From positions 1-12,020 of the forward strand of contig JAVZJY010000038.1 of assembly GCA_038872535.1 (NCBI GenBank): 12,020 bases of DNA. The letters run 5' to 3'. The notes below the pieces were generated by a model. It made no database searches, was not told the DNA's origin, and saw only the letters and a program-made list of their open reading frames with translations. The position numbers and the translations under genes are program-made. The first letter of the stretch is position 1; the number at the start of each line of letters is the position of its first letter. Positions 5,140 through 12,020 of the stretch are shown here, in pieces. The stretch comes from JASEJA01 sp038872535 (GTDB lineage Archaea > Thermoproteota > Bathyarchaeia > Bathyarchaeales > Bathycorpusculaceae).

Positions 5140-6480
5140 ATGACAAGACAAATCATGCACATAGGATTCGACGACACAGATTCCGTGAGAAGAGGATGCA
5201 CAACTTATATTGCCGCCCTCTTAGTGGAAAGGCTACAAAAATTGAATGTTAACTTCATTGATTATCCAAACTTGATTAGGCTGAATCCAAATGTGCCGTG
5301 GAAAACTAGGGGAAACGGAGCCCTATGCATAAGAATGCGATACAACGAGAATGTAGAAGAGGAAATTAAGGAAACAACCATAAGCACAGTTGAGGAAAAT
5401 GCAGATTTAGAATTTAGAGACACAGACCCGGGCATCGTCTTCTTTAAAGGAGTAAGGATCCCGAAAGAGGTCAAAATTTTTGCTAAAAACACTATCACCG
5501 GAATTGTAAGCCTAAAAGAGGCATTGAAACTTCTAAAAAAGTTTAGAGCTGAGGCGGTTGGCTTCAAAAAGGGTAGAGGCATAATTGGCGGTTTGGCAGC
5601 AGTTGGCGAAACTCTTTCTGGCGATTATACTTATGAAATACTTGTGTATCGTGTTCCAGAAAATTACGGTTCAAAAAGAAAAGTGGATTCCGCTTCAATT
5701 TTTGAAATGGACAAGGCTACTGCACCCTACACATTCAATAATGTTGACCAAGAAAAGCGCAGGGTAATCATCACGCCAAGAGGACCCGACCCCATCCTTT
5801 TCGGAATTAGAGGGGAAACTGCAGAAATTGTGAAAAAGGCTTTCGCTATTGTTAAGCCTCTGGAGCCTGTAGAGAGATGGGTTATTTTCCGCACAAATCA
5901 GGGAACAGATGCGCATCTGAAAAAGGTTGAAAAACTGAACGAGATTAAGCCTTATCATCCAGTTGTAGCCAAGGGAACCGTGGCAACAAATTCAAAGATA
6001 ATTCCTCGAAGACACGTGATTTTCTCCATTAAAGATGAAAGCGCTCAGGTTGATTGCGCAGCCTACGAGCCCACAGGTACTCTTCGTCATGTTGCAATGA
6101 AATTGCTGGTTGGAGATTACATTGAAGTTTACGGCGGTGTGCGGGCGCCTTCAAAGAAGAATCCTTTAACTATAAACCTTGAAAAGATTCGCTTGTTGAA
6201 GTTGGCGCCAAAGATTGGTCATCAAAATCCAGTTTGCGTTAAATGCGGGAAAAGATTGAAGTCAATGGGAAAGGATAAGGGCTTCAGATGTGAAAAATGT
6301 GGTTCAAGATATGCCAACATCGGAAAAGTTGAGGTTAAAATGAAACGGGAAATAAAAAGAGGGCTTTACATAACTTCAACTAGGTCTCAGAGACACTTAA
6401 CTAAGCCTTTTAGACGTTATGGAATGGAAAAGAATGGTAAAACAATTGTGAAGCTGATTGATGGTTGGCATTTTCCCTAG
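5140..6480 (+). CDS. tiaS: tRNA(Ile2) 2-agmatinylcytidine synthetase TiaS
   Basis: A 446-residue enzyme that uses ATP and agmatine to convert C34 of tRNA(Ile2) to agmatidine, so that the CAU anticodon reads AUA. The kinase-like N-terminus carries HIGFDDTDS (7-15) and CTTY (20-23); Thr21 aligns with the autophosphorylated Thr18 reported for the A. fulgidus enzyme. The central FLD-type region includes NVPWKTRGNGA (51-61) and GFKKGRGIIGGLAAVG (141-156). An OB-fold lies at about 273-352 (AKGTVATNSKIIPRRHVIF and later GDYIEVYGGVR). A zinc ribbon with Cys366, Cys369, Cys384 and Cys387 completes the normal domain order. ATG 5140 is used because a TATA-like CTTTATT at 5111-5117 suits a leaderless start there; ATG 5155 (MHIGFDDTDS) is an alternative. 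The gene is essential in archaea that have tRNA(Ile2). Confidence 0.96.
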   Translation: MTRQIMHIGFDDTDSVRRGCTTYIAALLVERLQKLNVNFIDYPNLIRLNPNVPWKTRGNGALCIRMRYNENVEEEIKETTISTVEENADLEFRDTDPGIVFFKGVRIPKEVKIFAKNTITGIVSLKEALKLLKKFRAEAVGFKKGRGIIGGLAAVGETLSGDYTYEILVYRVPENYGSKRKVDSASIFEMDKATAPYTFNNVDQEKRRVIITPRGPDPILFGIRGETAEIVKKAFAIVKPLEPVERWVIFRTNQGTDAHLKKVEKLNEIKPYHPVVAKGTVATNSKIIPRRHVIFSIKDESAQVDCAAYEPTGTLRHVAMKLLVGDYIEVYGGVRAPSKKNPLTINLEKIRLLKLAPKIGHQNPVCVKCGKRLKSMGKDKGFRCEKCGSRYANIGKVEVKMKREIKRGLYITSTRSQRHLTKPFRRYGMEKNGKTIVKLIDGWHFP

Positions 6481-6683
6481 CCCTTTCTGTCTTCGTTAAC
6501 TTTGAAGATTTCACATAGCATTTGATAAAGTTCATCGCCGCCCTCAACCTTTGAGAACAAGTCTTTTTCTGCTTTTAGTAATCTTCCCATAGTTTGGTAT
6601 GTTCGCCTCCATTCTAATTCTTGCCACATCATACGATAATGTTTCTGTTCAATCCAAGCCCTAAAAATTAACACGGCAAACAT
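6477..6683 (-). CDS. Small membrane-anchored protein of unknown function; true start may be non-AUG upstream
   Basis: From the first ATG (6683-6681) this encodes 68 residues: a hydrophobic start MFAVLIF, then a soluble, charged, probably helical tail (WIEQKHYRMMWQELEWRR, LLKAEKDLFSKVEGGDEL, EIFKVNEDRKG). I recognise no family. The same frame stays open upstream to a TGA at 6740-6738 and encodes DLLDIYILNLIVTLG, which together with MFAVLIF makes a complete transmembrane helix. A perfect Shine-Dalgarno (6738-6747) lies six bases before an ACG codon at 6731-6729, with no ATG, GTG or TTG between them. The protein may therefore start at ACG and have about 84 residues. Its TAG stop overlaps that of tiaS in the palindrome CTAG (6477-6480). 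The likely topology is one N-terminal helix with a cytoplasmic tail. Confidence 0.55.
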   Translation of the reverse strand: MFAVLIFRAWIEQKHYRMMWQELEWRRTYQTMGRLLKAEKDLFSKVEGGDELYQMLCEIFKVNEDRKG

Positions 6684-6737
6684 GCCTAATGTAACTATAA
6701 GATTTAATATGTATATGTCTAGTAAATCCGTGACTTT

Positions 6738-6747
6738 TCACCTCCTT
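6738..6747 (-). promoter_or_regulatory. Perfect Shine-Dalgarno upstream of the small membrane protein
   Basis: The minus strand reads AAGGAGGTGA, the full anti-anti-SD sequence. In the coding frame it is followed by AAAGTC and then ACG. No standard start codon in that frame lies within the normal distance; the first ATG is about 55 bases further on. Confidence 0.7.
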
Positions 6748-6768
6748 TTCCATTTTATTAGCAAGATA

Positions 6769-6778
6769 CATTTAAATC
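6769..6778 (-). promoter_or_regulatory. TATA-like element for the small membrane protein
   Basis: The minus strand contains TTTAAATG here. It would place transcription start near 6748, immediately ahead of the Shine-Dalgarno at 6747-6738, which supports initiation close to that site rather than at the ATG at 6683. Confidence 0.4.
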
Positions 6779-6814
6779 AAACTTGCTATAGCACTTCAAA
6801 ATAGAGATGCCTCT

Positions 6815-7123
6815 ATGAGCGAACTTATTTCGCCGCTTGTATACCAATTGGGGTTAGGCGGCATAGGCGGTTTCATAGTTGGATTTGCTGTGAAAAAGCT
6901 AAGCAAGCTAATAGCCATTTTGATAGGCTTATTCATAATAGCACTAATCTATCTAAGCACACAAGGAATATTAAGCATAAATTATGAGAGATTATTTGAT
7001 TCTTTAAAAAATGCTTTGGGTTTTGCGGGTCAAGCAGCAGAATGGTTTATTGGCTTAATATCATTACTGCCCTTCATGGGAAGTTTCGTGGTAGGTTTTC
7101 TATTAGGCTTAAAACTTGGATAG
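6815..7123 (+). CDS. FUN14-family membrane protein
   Basis: A 102-residue hydrophobic protein with the FUN14 family layout. A glycine-rich first helix (LGLGGIGGFIVGFAVKKLSK, about 12-31) is followed at once by a second helix (LIAILIGLFIIALIYLSTQG, about 32-51). Then come a short amphipathic region with the typical INYERL (56-60) and a C-terminal hydrophobic segment (77-101, ending VVGFLLGLKLG). The eukaryotic homologue FUNDC1 is a mitochondrial outer-membrane mitophagy receptor. The role of archaeal and bacterial members is not established, and no LC3-interacting motif should be expected. Start ATG 6815 lies about 26 bp after a possible TATA (GCTATAGC near 6785-6792), suggesting leaderless translation. 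It is divergent from the small membrane protein and followed by another membrane protein. Confidence 0.82.
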   Translation: MSELISPLVYQLGLGGIGGFIVGFAVKKLSKLIAILIGLFIIALIYLSTQGILSINYERLFDSLKNALGFAGQAAEWFIGLISLLPFMGSFVVGFLLGLKLG

Positions 7124-7164
7124 AAACTTGATTTACAATTTAAAAGTAAACTCTCCTTAAAATT

Positions 7165-7178
7165 ATTTATATTTAAAA
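7165..7178 (+). promoter_or_regulatory. TATA region of the polytopic membrane protein gene
   Basis: ATTTATATTTAAAA within a strongly A+T-rich gap (7124-7203), centred about 30 bp upstream of the ATG at 7204. It suggests separate transcription from the FUN14 gene. Confidence 0.45.
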
Positions 7179-7203
7179 ACCTAATATTAAACTACGGGTA
7201 AAA

Positions 7204-7635
7204 ATGGAAAAATCCTCACTGGCTTCTCTGTTATTCAAATATTTTTTGCATGGAATTTTATTTTCTGGATTGTTTCTAGTTTTGGGAATCGTGTGGGCCG
7301 TTATTCTTACTGTGTTGATAGTCGTAGGGTTGTTTATAGGTCTTATAATAGGAGCGATAGTGCTTTTATTTATTATTGGTGGACTTAATGTTTTATTAAC
7401 GGATTTTATTTGGAATATTTCGGTAAGATCAGATTGGAAAAGCTTGTTAGCTCATGGTTTTGTTTTGTTTATTGCGTTACTTATAGTGGGCATTCCATCA
7501 TTCATCATAAACATTATTGCACCAGATTTGGTTACATCAATAATTGTCTTCGTAATCTACTGTTTTATTGATGGCTTCGTATCTAAGAAGGTGGCAGGCT
7601 ACTGGGAAGAATACGCTACTGAAGGAACAGTTTAA
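7204..7635 (+). CDS. Polytopic membrane protein of unknown function
   Basis: A 143-residue protein that I do not assign to a family. It has a very hydrophobic stretch at 14-65, long enough for two helices (GILFSGLFLVLGIVWAVIL, then FIGLIIGAIVLLFIIGGLN). A polar loop follows (SVRSDWKS, 73-80), then a third helix at 81-106 and a fourth at 109-126. The short C-terminal tail is polar and acidic (KKVAGYWEEYATEGTV). No catalytic motif, metal-binding cluster or transporter signature is visible. It has its own A+T-rich promoter region upstream, and only a weak GGGTA precedes the ATG. It lies between the FUN14 gene and alaS, 62 bp before the latter. Two consecutive small membrane proteins may be functionally related, but this rests on adjacency alone. 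Confidence 0.7.
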   Translation: MEKSSLASLLFKYFLHGILFSGLFLVLGIVWAVILTVLIVVGLFIGLIIGAIVLLFIIGGLNVLLTDFIWNISVRSDWKSLLAHGFVLFIALLIVGIPSFIINIIAPDLVTSIIVFVIYCFIDGFVSKKVAGYWEEYATEGTV

Positions 7636-7697
7636 ATGTGCGTGGTTCATTAATCTTTTGAAAACTTGATCCTATAGGCTTATCGGGTGTTTGGTAG

Positions 7698-10499
7698 ATG
7701 GAAAAGAAGTTTCCAGCAGAGGAGTATAGTGTTCCATTCTTTAAGGAAATGGGTTATGTTAGGAAGCTTTGTCCAAAATGTGGCGATTATTTTTGGACGC
7801 AAAATCCAGAACGAGAGACTTGTGGAGAAGCAAGAAAGGAAGGCTGCGCCACTTACACTTTTATAGGTGATCCGCCAACAAAAAGAAGCTACAATTTCCG
7901 TGAGATGCGAGAGGCTTTCCTATCATTTTTTGAGAAGCATGGGCATACACGCATAAAGCCTTATCCAGTTGTAGCCCGATGGAGAGAAGACATTTATCTA
8001 ACACATGCAAGTATCATCGATTTTCAGCCCTACGTAACCGAGGGAATAGCTCCTCCACCAGCAAACCCACTTGTGATTGCTCAGCCCTGCATTCGTTTGG
8101 TAGACATTGCCAATACTGGTCCAACTTTTGGAAAGTATGAAACAATTTTTGAAATGGGTGGGCATCACGCATTTAATTATCCAGAAAAAGAGGTTTACTG
8201 GAAAGACCAGACAGTAAGGTATCACCACGACTTTGTTACGAAAGAATTGGGCGTTAAACCTGAAGAGATTGTTTACAAAGAAGAGGTTTGGTCTGGCGGT
8301 GGAAATGCCGGTCCATGTTTAGAAACTATTGTTCGAGGATTGGAGCTTGCCACCCTTGTTTTCATGCAATTCAAAGTTGTCAACAACGAATTTGTTAGGT
8401 TGCCCATAAAAACCGTTGATACTGGCTATGGAATTGACCGTTTCACATGGATTTCTCAAGGTGCGCCAAGCGGTTTTCACGCAGTTTATGGAGAATTGCT
8501 TGAAAAAATTTTTGAAACCGTTGGAATAACCAGCATCGACAAGGATTTGTTAGCAGAAGTGGCAAGAGTTTCTGGCTTGGTGAGTTTAGATAAAACAGCG
8601 AGCATGTGGGAAGTTAGAAGGAAAGTTGCAGAAATTGTTAAAATAAAACCGGATGAGCTAGATGCTTTTCTTACTCCGATAGAAAACGCTTTTGCTGTGG
8701 CAGACCACACAAAATGCTTAAGTTTCATACTCTCAGAAGGTGTGGTTCCATCAAACATTCAAGAGGGATACTTGGCAAGACTGCTTTTCCGAAGAATTTA
8801 CCGATTGCTAAAAATGCTGGACGCTCCCGAAAAACTGCCAGACATTATGGACATGCAGATTAACTTCTGGTCTAAGGATTACCCTCACCTTGGGGAAATG
8901 AGAGACGAAATAATGGAAATGCTTTCCGTAGAAAACGAAAAATTCGAGGAAACAATCAAGAGGGGCGCGGGACTGGTTAAGCGAATATCCAGCGAATTAA
9001 AAACAAAAAAGGCGCATGAAATTCCTGTGGAAACTTTGACAGAGCTTTATGATTCTCATGGGCTTCCACCAGAAATTGTCAAGCAATTTGCAGAAGAAGA
9101 AGGGTTAAAAGTGAACATTCCAGAAAACTTCTACGCCCTAATAGCAGAAAGGCATATGCAAACAACCAAACCAGTGGAAGAAGAAGTTAAGCCTGAAGGG
9201 TGGCTTGAGAAAGAAGTTTCGGAACTGCCTCAAACATTACCGTTATATTATCAAGATCAGTACATGAAAGAGTTTGAGGCAACCGTTCTCAAAGTAATAG
9301 ACAAAGAGTATGTGGTTCTTGATGAGACATGCTTTTATCCAGAGGGCGGAGGACAACCAGCAGACACAGGCTATTTCCTATTCGATGGAAAAAAGGTTGA
9401 GGTTGTTGACGTAAAAAAAGTTGGCAAAGTAATAATTCACAAAATTAAAGGCGAAACTGTCCCAAAAGAGGGCAGCATCGTAAAAGGCGTTATTGATTGG
9501 GAAAAGCGGTACAGTTTAATGAAGGCTCATACGGCAACTCACCTCGTCAACGGCGCTGCAAGACGAGTTTTGGGACAGCATGTTTGGCAGTTTGGAACGC
9601 AAAAGGGCGTTGAAACCTCAAGACTGGACATATCCCATTATCGCAGAATAACATTAGAAGAGATGTACAAGATAGAAACTTTGGCGAACCAAGCAATTCT
9701 GAAGAATATGCCGGTGGAAACTGTTTGGATGCCAAGAAACGAAGCGGAAAACCGATATGGCTTTAGACTATACCAAGGCGGAGCAGTTCCAGGAAAAGAA
9801 ATTCGTGTGGTAAAAACTGGAGACTGGGATGTTGAAGCGTGCGCTGGAACCCACCTAAAAAATACAGGCGAAATTGGCTTCATAAAAATAATTCACACGG
9901 AAAGAATTCAAGACGGCGTTGAAAGGCTAGTCTATTCCATTGGGATTCCAGCATTAAAAACAGTACAAGAAAAGGAAAGGCTGTTATGGAGATTGTCGGA
10001 AATTTTAAACGCTCCAATGGAAAAACTGGATAAAACAGCCGAAAAACTCGTAAAAGAATACAAGGAAGCCCTCGCCGAAAGAAGAAAGCTAATAAAAGAA
10101 TTAGCAGAACGCGAAAGTATAGGTTTAGGAGCAAAACCGACTGAAAAAACTAAAGAAATCAGTGGTGTCAGAGTGGTAATACGTGATTTTAGAGATTCTG
10201 TTGATGTTGACCGCATGGTTCAAACAGCCAACGAAACAATCAAAAAAGACGACGCAGCGGTTGCAATATTTTATGGAAATGATGTAAAAAATGCAAGAAT
10301 CATGGTCATGGCTGGTAAAAAAGCCCTTGAAAAAGGTGTAAACGCTAACGAAATAGTAAAAGAAGCCTCAGCAATAATCGGCGGCGGGGGCGGTGGAAAA
10401 CCAAACTTCGCCCAAGGCGGAGGAACAAAAATCGAAAAACTACAAGAAGCAATCAAGAAAGCAGAAGAAACTTTGAAAAAACAGTTAAAACCCGAATAA
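7698..10499 (+). CDS. alaS: Alanyl-tRNA synthetase (archaeal type)
   Basis: A 933-residue enzyme that charges tRNA(Ala) and clears mischarged Ser or Gly. It starts with an archaeal N-terminal extension with putative zinc ligands Cys25, Cys28, Cys42 and Cys50 (CPKCGDYFWTQ). The class II catalytic core follows, including FREMREAFLSFFEKHGHTRI (motif 1 region), QPCIRLVDIANTGPTFGKYE and FEMGGHH (motif 2), and TVDTGYGIDRFTW (motif 3). The editing domain has the zinc quartet His611, His615 (HTATH), Cys715 and His719 (CAGTH). A basic, helical C-Ala linker precedes a glycine-rich end (GGGGGG 895-900, then KPNFAQGGG). The gene is full length and undisturbed. ATG 7698 is preceded by a weak GGTG, 8 bp before. 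leuS follows on the same strand after 130 bp with its own promoter. Confidence 0.97.
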   Translation: MEKKFPAEEYSVPFFKEMGYVRKLCPKCGDYFWTQNPERETCGEARKEGCATYTFIGDPPTKRSYNFREMREAFLSFFEKHGHTRIKPYPVVARWREDIYLTHASIIDFQPYVTEGIAPPPANPLVIAQPCIRLVDIANTGPTFGKYETIFEMGGHHAFNYPEKEVYWKDQTVRYHHDFVTKELGVKPEEIVYKEEVWSGGGNAGPCLETIVRGLELATLVFMQFKVVNNEFVRLPIKTVDTGYGIDRFTWISQGAPSGFHAVYGELLEKIFETVGITSIDKDLLAEVARVSGLVSLDKTASMWEVRRKVAEIVKIKPDELDAFLTPIENAFAVADHTKCLSFILSEGVVPSNIQEGYLARLLFRRIYRLLKMLDAPEKLPDIMDMQINFWSKDYPHLGEMRDEIMEMLSVENEKFEETIKRGAGLVKRISSELKTKKAHEIPVETLTELYDSHGLPPEIVKQFAEEEGLKVNIPENFYALIAERHMQTTKPVEEEVKPEGWLEKEVSELPQTLPLYYQDQYMKEFEATVLKVIDKEYVVLDETCFYPEGGGQPADTGYFLFDGKKVEVVDVKKVGKVIIHKIKGETVPKEGSIVKGVIDWEKRYSLMKAHTATHLVNGAARRVLGQHVWQFGTQKGVETSRLDISHYRRITLEEMYKIETLANQAILKNMPVETVWMPRNEAENRYGFRLYQGGAVPGKEIRVVKTGDWDVEACAGTHLKNTGEIGFIKIIHTERIQDGVERLVYSIGIPALKTVQEKERLLWRLSEILNAPMEKLDKTAEKLVKEYKEALAERRKLIKELAERESIGLGAKPTEKTKEISGVRVVIRDFRDSVDVDRMVQTANETIKKDDAAVAIFYGNDVKNARIMVMAGKKALEKGVNANEIVKEASAIIGGGGGGKPNFAQGGGTKIEKLQEAIKKAEETLKKQLKPE

Positions 10500-10595
10500 T
10501 TAGGGAAAAAGAGTAAAGGATTAATGTGAGTTCCGCCATGCTTAATGTGGTGTTTAAACGTGAGGAATAGCGTTCTCTGTCCGTGAAAACAAAAC

Positions 10596-10604
10596 ATTTA
10601 ATAT
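10596..10604 (+). promoter_or_regulatory. TATA box of leuS
   Basis: ATTTAATAT, centred 30 bp before the leuS ATG, which predicts a leaderless transcript; no Shine-Dalgarno precedes the start. The remainder of the alaS-leuS gap (10500-10629) holds nothing else that I recognise. Confidence 0.5.
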
Positions 10605-10629
10605 CCCTCAAACCAATTCAGAAAGTTTT

Positions 10630-12020
10630 ATGGAATTTTTAAAGAAAATCGAGGAAAAATGGCAAAAACGCTGGGAAAACGCTAAAATCTTCGAGGCAAA
10701 CCCAGACCCAAACAAAAAGAAATTCTTCATAACCTTCCCATACCCATACATGAACGGACCACTCCACGTAGGCCACGGCTTCACAGCCTCACGCGTAGAC
10801 GCATACGCACGATTCAAGCGAATGCAAGGCTACAATGTGCTTTGGCCATGGGCATGGCATTGGACAGGCCAGCCGCTTTTAGGTGCAAGCGAACGTGTGG
10901 CAAAGGGCGATGAAGAATTCATAAAAGTTTTAAGAGAAGTGGACGGCGTTCCAGAGGAAGAACTGAAAAAATTCAGTGACCCAATTTGTATGGCAACATA
11001 CTACACAAATGATGGTCGAACAGCCGCAAAAAAAGCTGGCTTCTCGATTGATTGGAGAAGAGAATTCAACACCATAATGCCAACATACCAAAAATTCATT
11101 GAATGGCAATACGAAAACCTCAAAGCAAAAGGCTACGTTTCCATGGGAACACATCCAGTTGTATGGTGCCCGAAATGCCAAAGCCCAACAGGAGACCATG
11201 ACCGCCAAGTTGGAGAAGGCGTAACACCAGAAGAATATACGCTAATAAAGTTCAAACTAAACCATGAAACAATTCTTCCAGCAGCAACCTTCCGTCCCGA
11301 AACAATTTACGGCGTCACAAATATGTGGATAAACCCAGACGCAACCTACGTCGAAGCCCTTGTAGACAATGAAACATGGATAATAAGCGAAGAAGCAGCC
11401 CAAAAAATGAAAGAACAAGGAAGAAGCGTGAAAATAAAGCGAACACTAAAAGGAAGAGAGCTAATAGGAAAAACCTTCCAAAACCCAGTTACAAAAGAAA
11501 GATTCCCCATACTTCCAGGATGGTTTGTCAACCCAAAACAAGCAACAGGAGTTGTCTACAGCGTCCCAGCACATGCACCCTACGATTGGCTAGCCCTAAA
11601 AGACTTACAAGAAAAACCAGAAACATTGCGAGAATTCGGCATAGACCCAGAAACTGTGAAGAAAATAAAGCCAATATCCCTCATCAAAGTGGAAGGATTC
11701 GGCGAGTATCCAGCCATAGAAATCGTGGAACAGTTAGGCGCCAAAAACCAGCATGACCCAAAAGCGGAAGAAGCAACAAAACTGCTGTACAAGAAGGAAT
11801 TCCACGGCGGAATCCTAAAAGATAACTGCATGGAATACTCTGGAAAAATGGTTAGGGAAATCAAAGAAACATTAATAAAAGATTTCAAAAACCGTGGAAT
11901 CGTAGACACAATGTATGATCTACCGCAGCCAGTTGTTTGCCGCTGTCTAACGCCATGCATAGTCAAAGTCTTACAGGACCAGTGGTTCCTAAACTATTCA
12001 GACCCAGAATGGAAAGAAAA
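10630..12020 (+). CDS. leuS: Leucyl-tRNA synthetase (archaeal/eukaryal type), C-terminal part beyond window
   Basis: The first 463 residues, open to the window edge, of a class I synthetase that attaches leucine to tRNA(Leu). The N-terminus MEFLKKIEEKWQKRWE is family-typical. FITFPYPYMNGPLHVGHGFT contains the HIGH-box equivalent HVGH (46-49). WPWAWHWTGQP (72-82) completes the active-site region. A zinc-type WCPKC lies at 179-183. The editing (CP1) domain shows TFRPETIYG (220-228) and SVPAHAPYDW (311-320), whose Asp319 is the conserved editing residue. The sequence then returns to the catalytic fold with CRCLTPC and VKVLQDQWFLNYSDPEWKE at the edge. The KMSKS motif, anticodon-binding domain and C-terminal extension lie beyond. 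No internal stop or frameshift is present. Confidence 0.96.
   Translation, partial: MEFLKKIEEKWQKRWENAKIFEANPDPNKKKFFITFPYPYMNGPLHVGHGFTASRVDAYARFKRMQGYNVLWPWAWHWTGQPLLGASERVAKGDEEFIKVLREVDGVPEEELKKFSDPICMATYYTNDGRTAAKKAGFSIDWRREFNTIMPTYQKFIEWQYENLKAKGYVSMGTHPVVWCPKCQSPTGDHDRQVGEGVTPEEYTLIKFKLNHETILPAATFRPETIYGVTNMWINPDATYVEALVDNETWIISEEAAQKMKEQGRSVKIKRTLKGRELIGKTFQNPVTKERFPILPGWFVNPKQATGVVYSVPAHAPYDWLALKDLQEKPETLREFGIDPETVKKIKPISLIKVEGFGEYPAIEIVEQLGAKNQHDPKAEEATKLLYKKEFHGGILKDNCMEYSGKMVREIKETLIKDFKNRGIVDTMYDLPQPVVCRCLTPCIVKVLQDQWFLNYSDPEWKE

Noticed and set aside
5058..5252. 64-codon plus-strand frame spanning the RAM-tiaS gap
   Set aside because: It overlaps both genes in another frame; low complexity and no family resemblance.
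10520..10555. Repeated TTAATGTG in the alaS-leuS gap
   Set aside because: Only two short copies in A+T-rich sequence; not distinguishable from chance.
10271..10597. Minus-strand frame over the end of alaS and the intergenic gap
   Set aside because: Mostly antisense to the glycine-rich alaS C-terminus; its poly-proline run is simply the complement of that glycine run.
11376..11756. 126-codon plus-strand frame inside leuS
   Set aside because: An alternate-frame product rich in Arg, Lys and Thr. The leuS frame through the same region encodes conserved editing-domain motifs.
1..12020. CRISPR array, insertion sequence, integrase or tRNA gene
   Set aside because: I looked for spaced direct repeats, terminal inverted repeats, transposase motifs and cloverleaf/T-loop signatures and saw none.

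Overview
The window looks like archaeal chromosome. Supporting signs are archaeal/eukaryal-type alanyl- and leucyl-tRNA synthetases, the archaea-specific tRNA(Ile2) agmatidine synthetase TiaS, a Sulfolobus LacS-like GH1 glycosidase, a 7S-type SRP RNA with both helix 6 and helix 8, TATA boxes about 25-30 bp upstream of several starts, and many leaderless or TTG starts. The mix of archaeal information-processing genes with bacterial-type upper glycolysis (two family-A phosphofructokinases and a class II aldolase) suggests a Bathyarchaeia-like lineage of the TACK group. That placement is inference: no rRNA gene is present.

Layout. Positions 1-175 (minus) hold the first 58 codons of a GH1 beta-glycosidase. 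Positions 247-564 (minus) are the SRP RNA, clearly richer in G+C than its surroundings, with its own TATA box. Positions 598-918 (minus) are cutA, divergent from a phosphofructokinase at 1019-1981 (plus). Converging on that gene, 9 bp away, is a minus-strand fba-pfk pair: class II fructose-bisphosphate aldolase (3035-3952), then a second phosphofructokinase (1991-3019) with pyrophosphate-type residues. Next comes a minus-strand signal-peptide/transmembrane protein whose ectodomain resembles the GOLD domain of eukaryotic p24/emp24 cargo receptors (4062-4526). After a 311-bp divergent promoter region, the plus strand carries a stand-alone Lrp/AsnC RAM-domain protein (4838-5077) and tiaS (5140-6480). 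A small minus-strand membrane-anchored protein (6477-6683, possibly longer) overlaps the tiaS stop. The plus strand continues with a FUN14-family membrane protein (6815-7123), an unassigned polytopic membrane protein (7204-7635), alaS (7698-10499) and the first 463 codons of leuS (10630 to the window edge).

Function. The left third reads as sugar catabolism: GH1 releases hexoses, two phosphofructokinases of apparently different phosphoryl-donor class make fructose-1,6-bisphosphate, and aldolase cleaves it. The right half is translation: agmatidine formation on tRNA(Ile2) and charging of tRNA(Ala) and tRNA(Leu). SRP RNA, the p24-like protein and the small membrane proteins add a membrane/secretion theme, but nothing here shows that they act together. 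I see no mobile element, CRISPR array, tRNA gene or prophage. The strongest leads are the p24/GOLD-like protein, the paired phosphofructokinases (one with an Asn in place of the usual metal-binding Asp), and the small gene whose perfect Shine-Dalgarno precedes a non-standard start codon.
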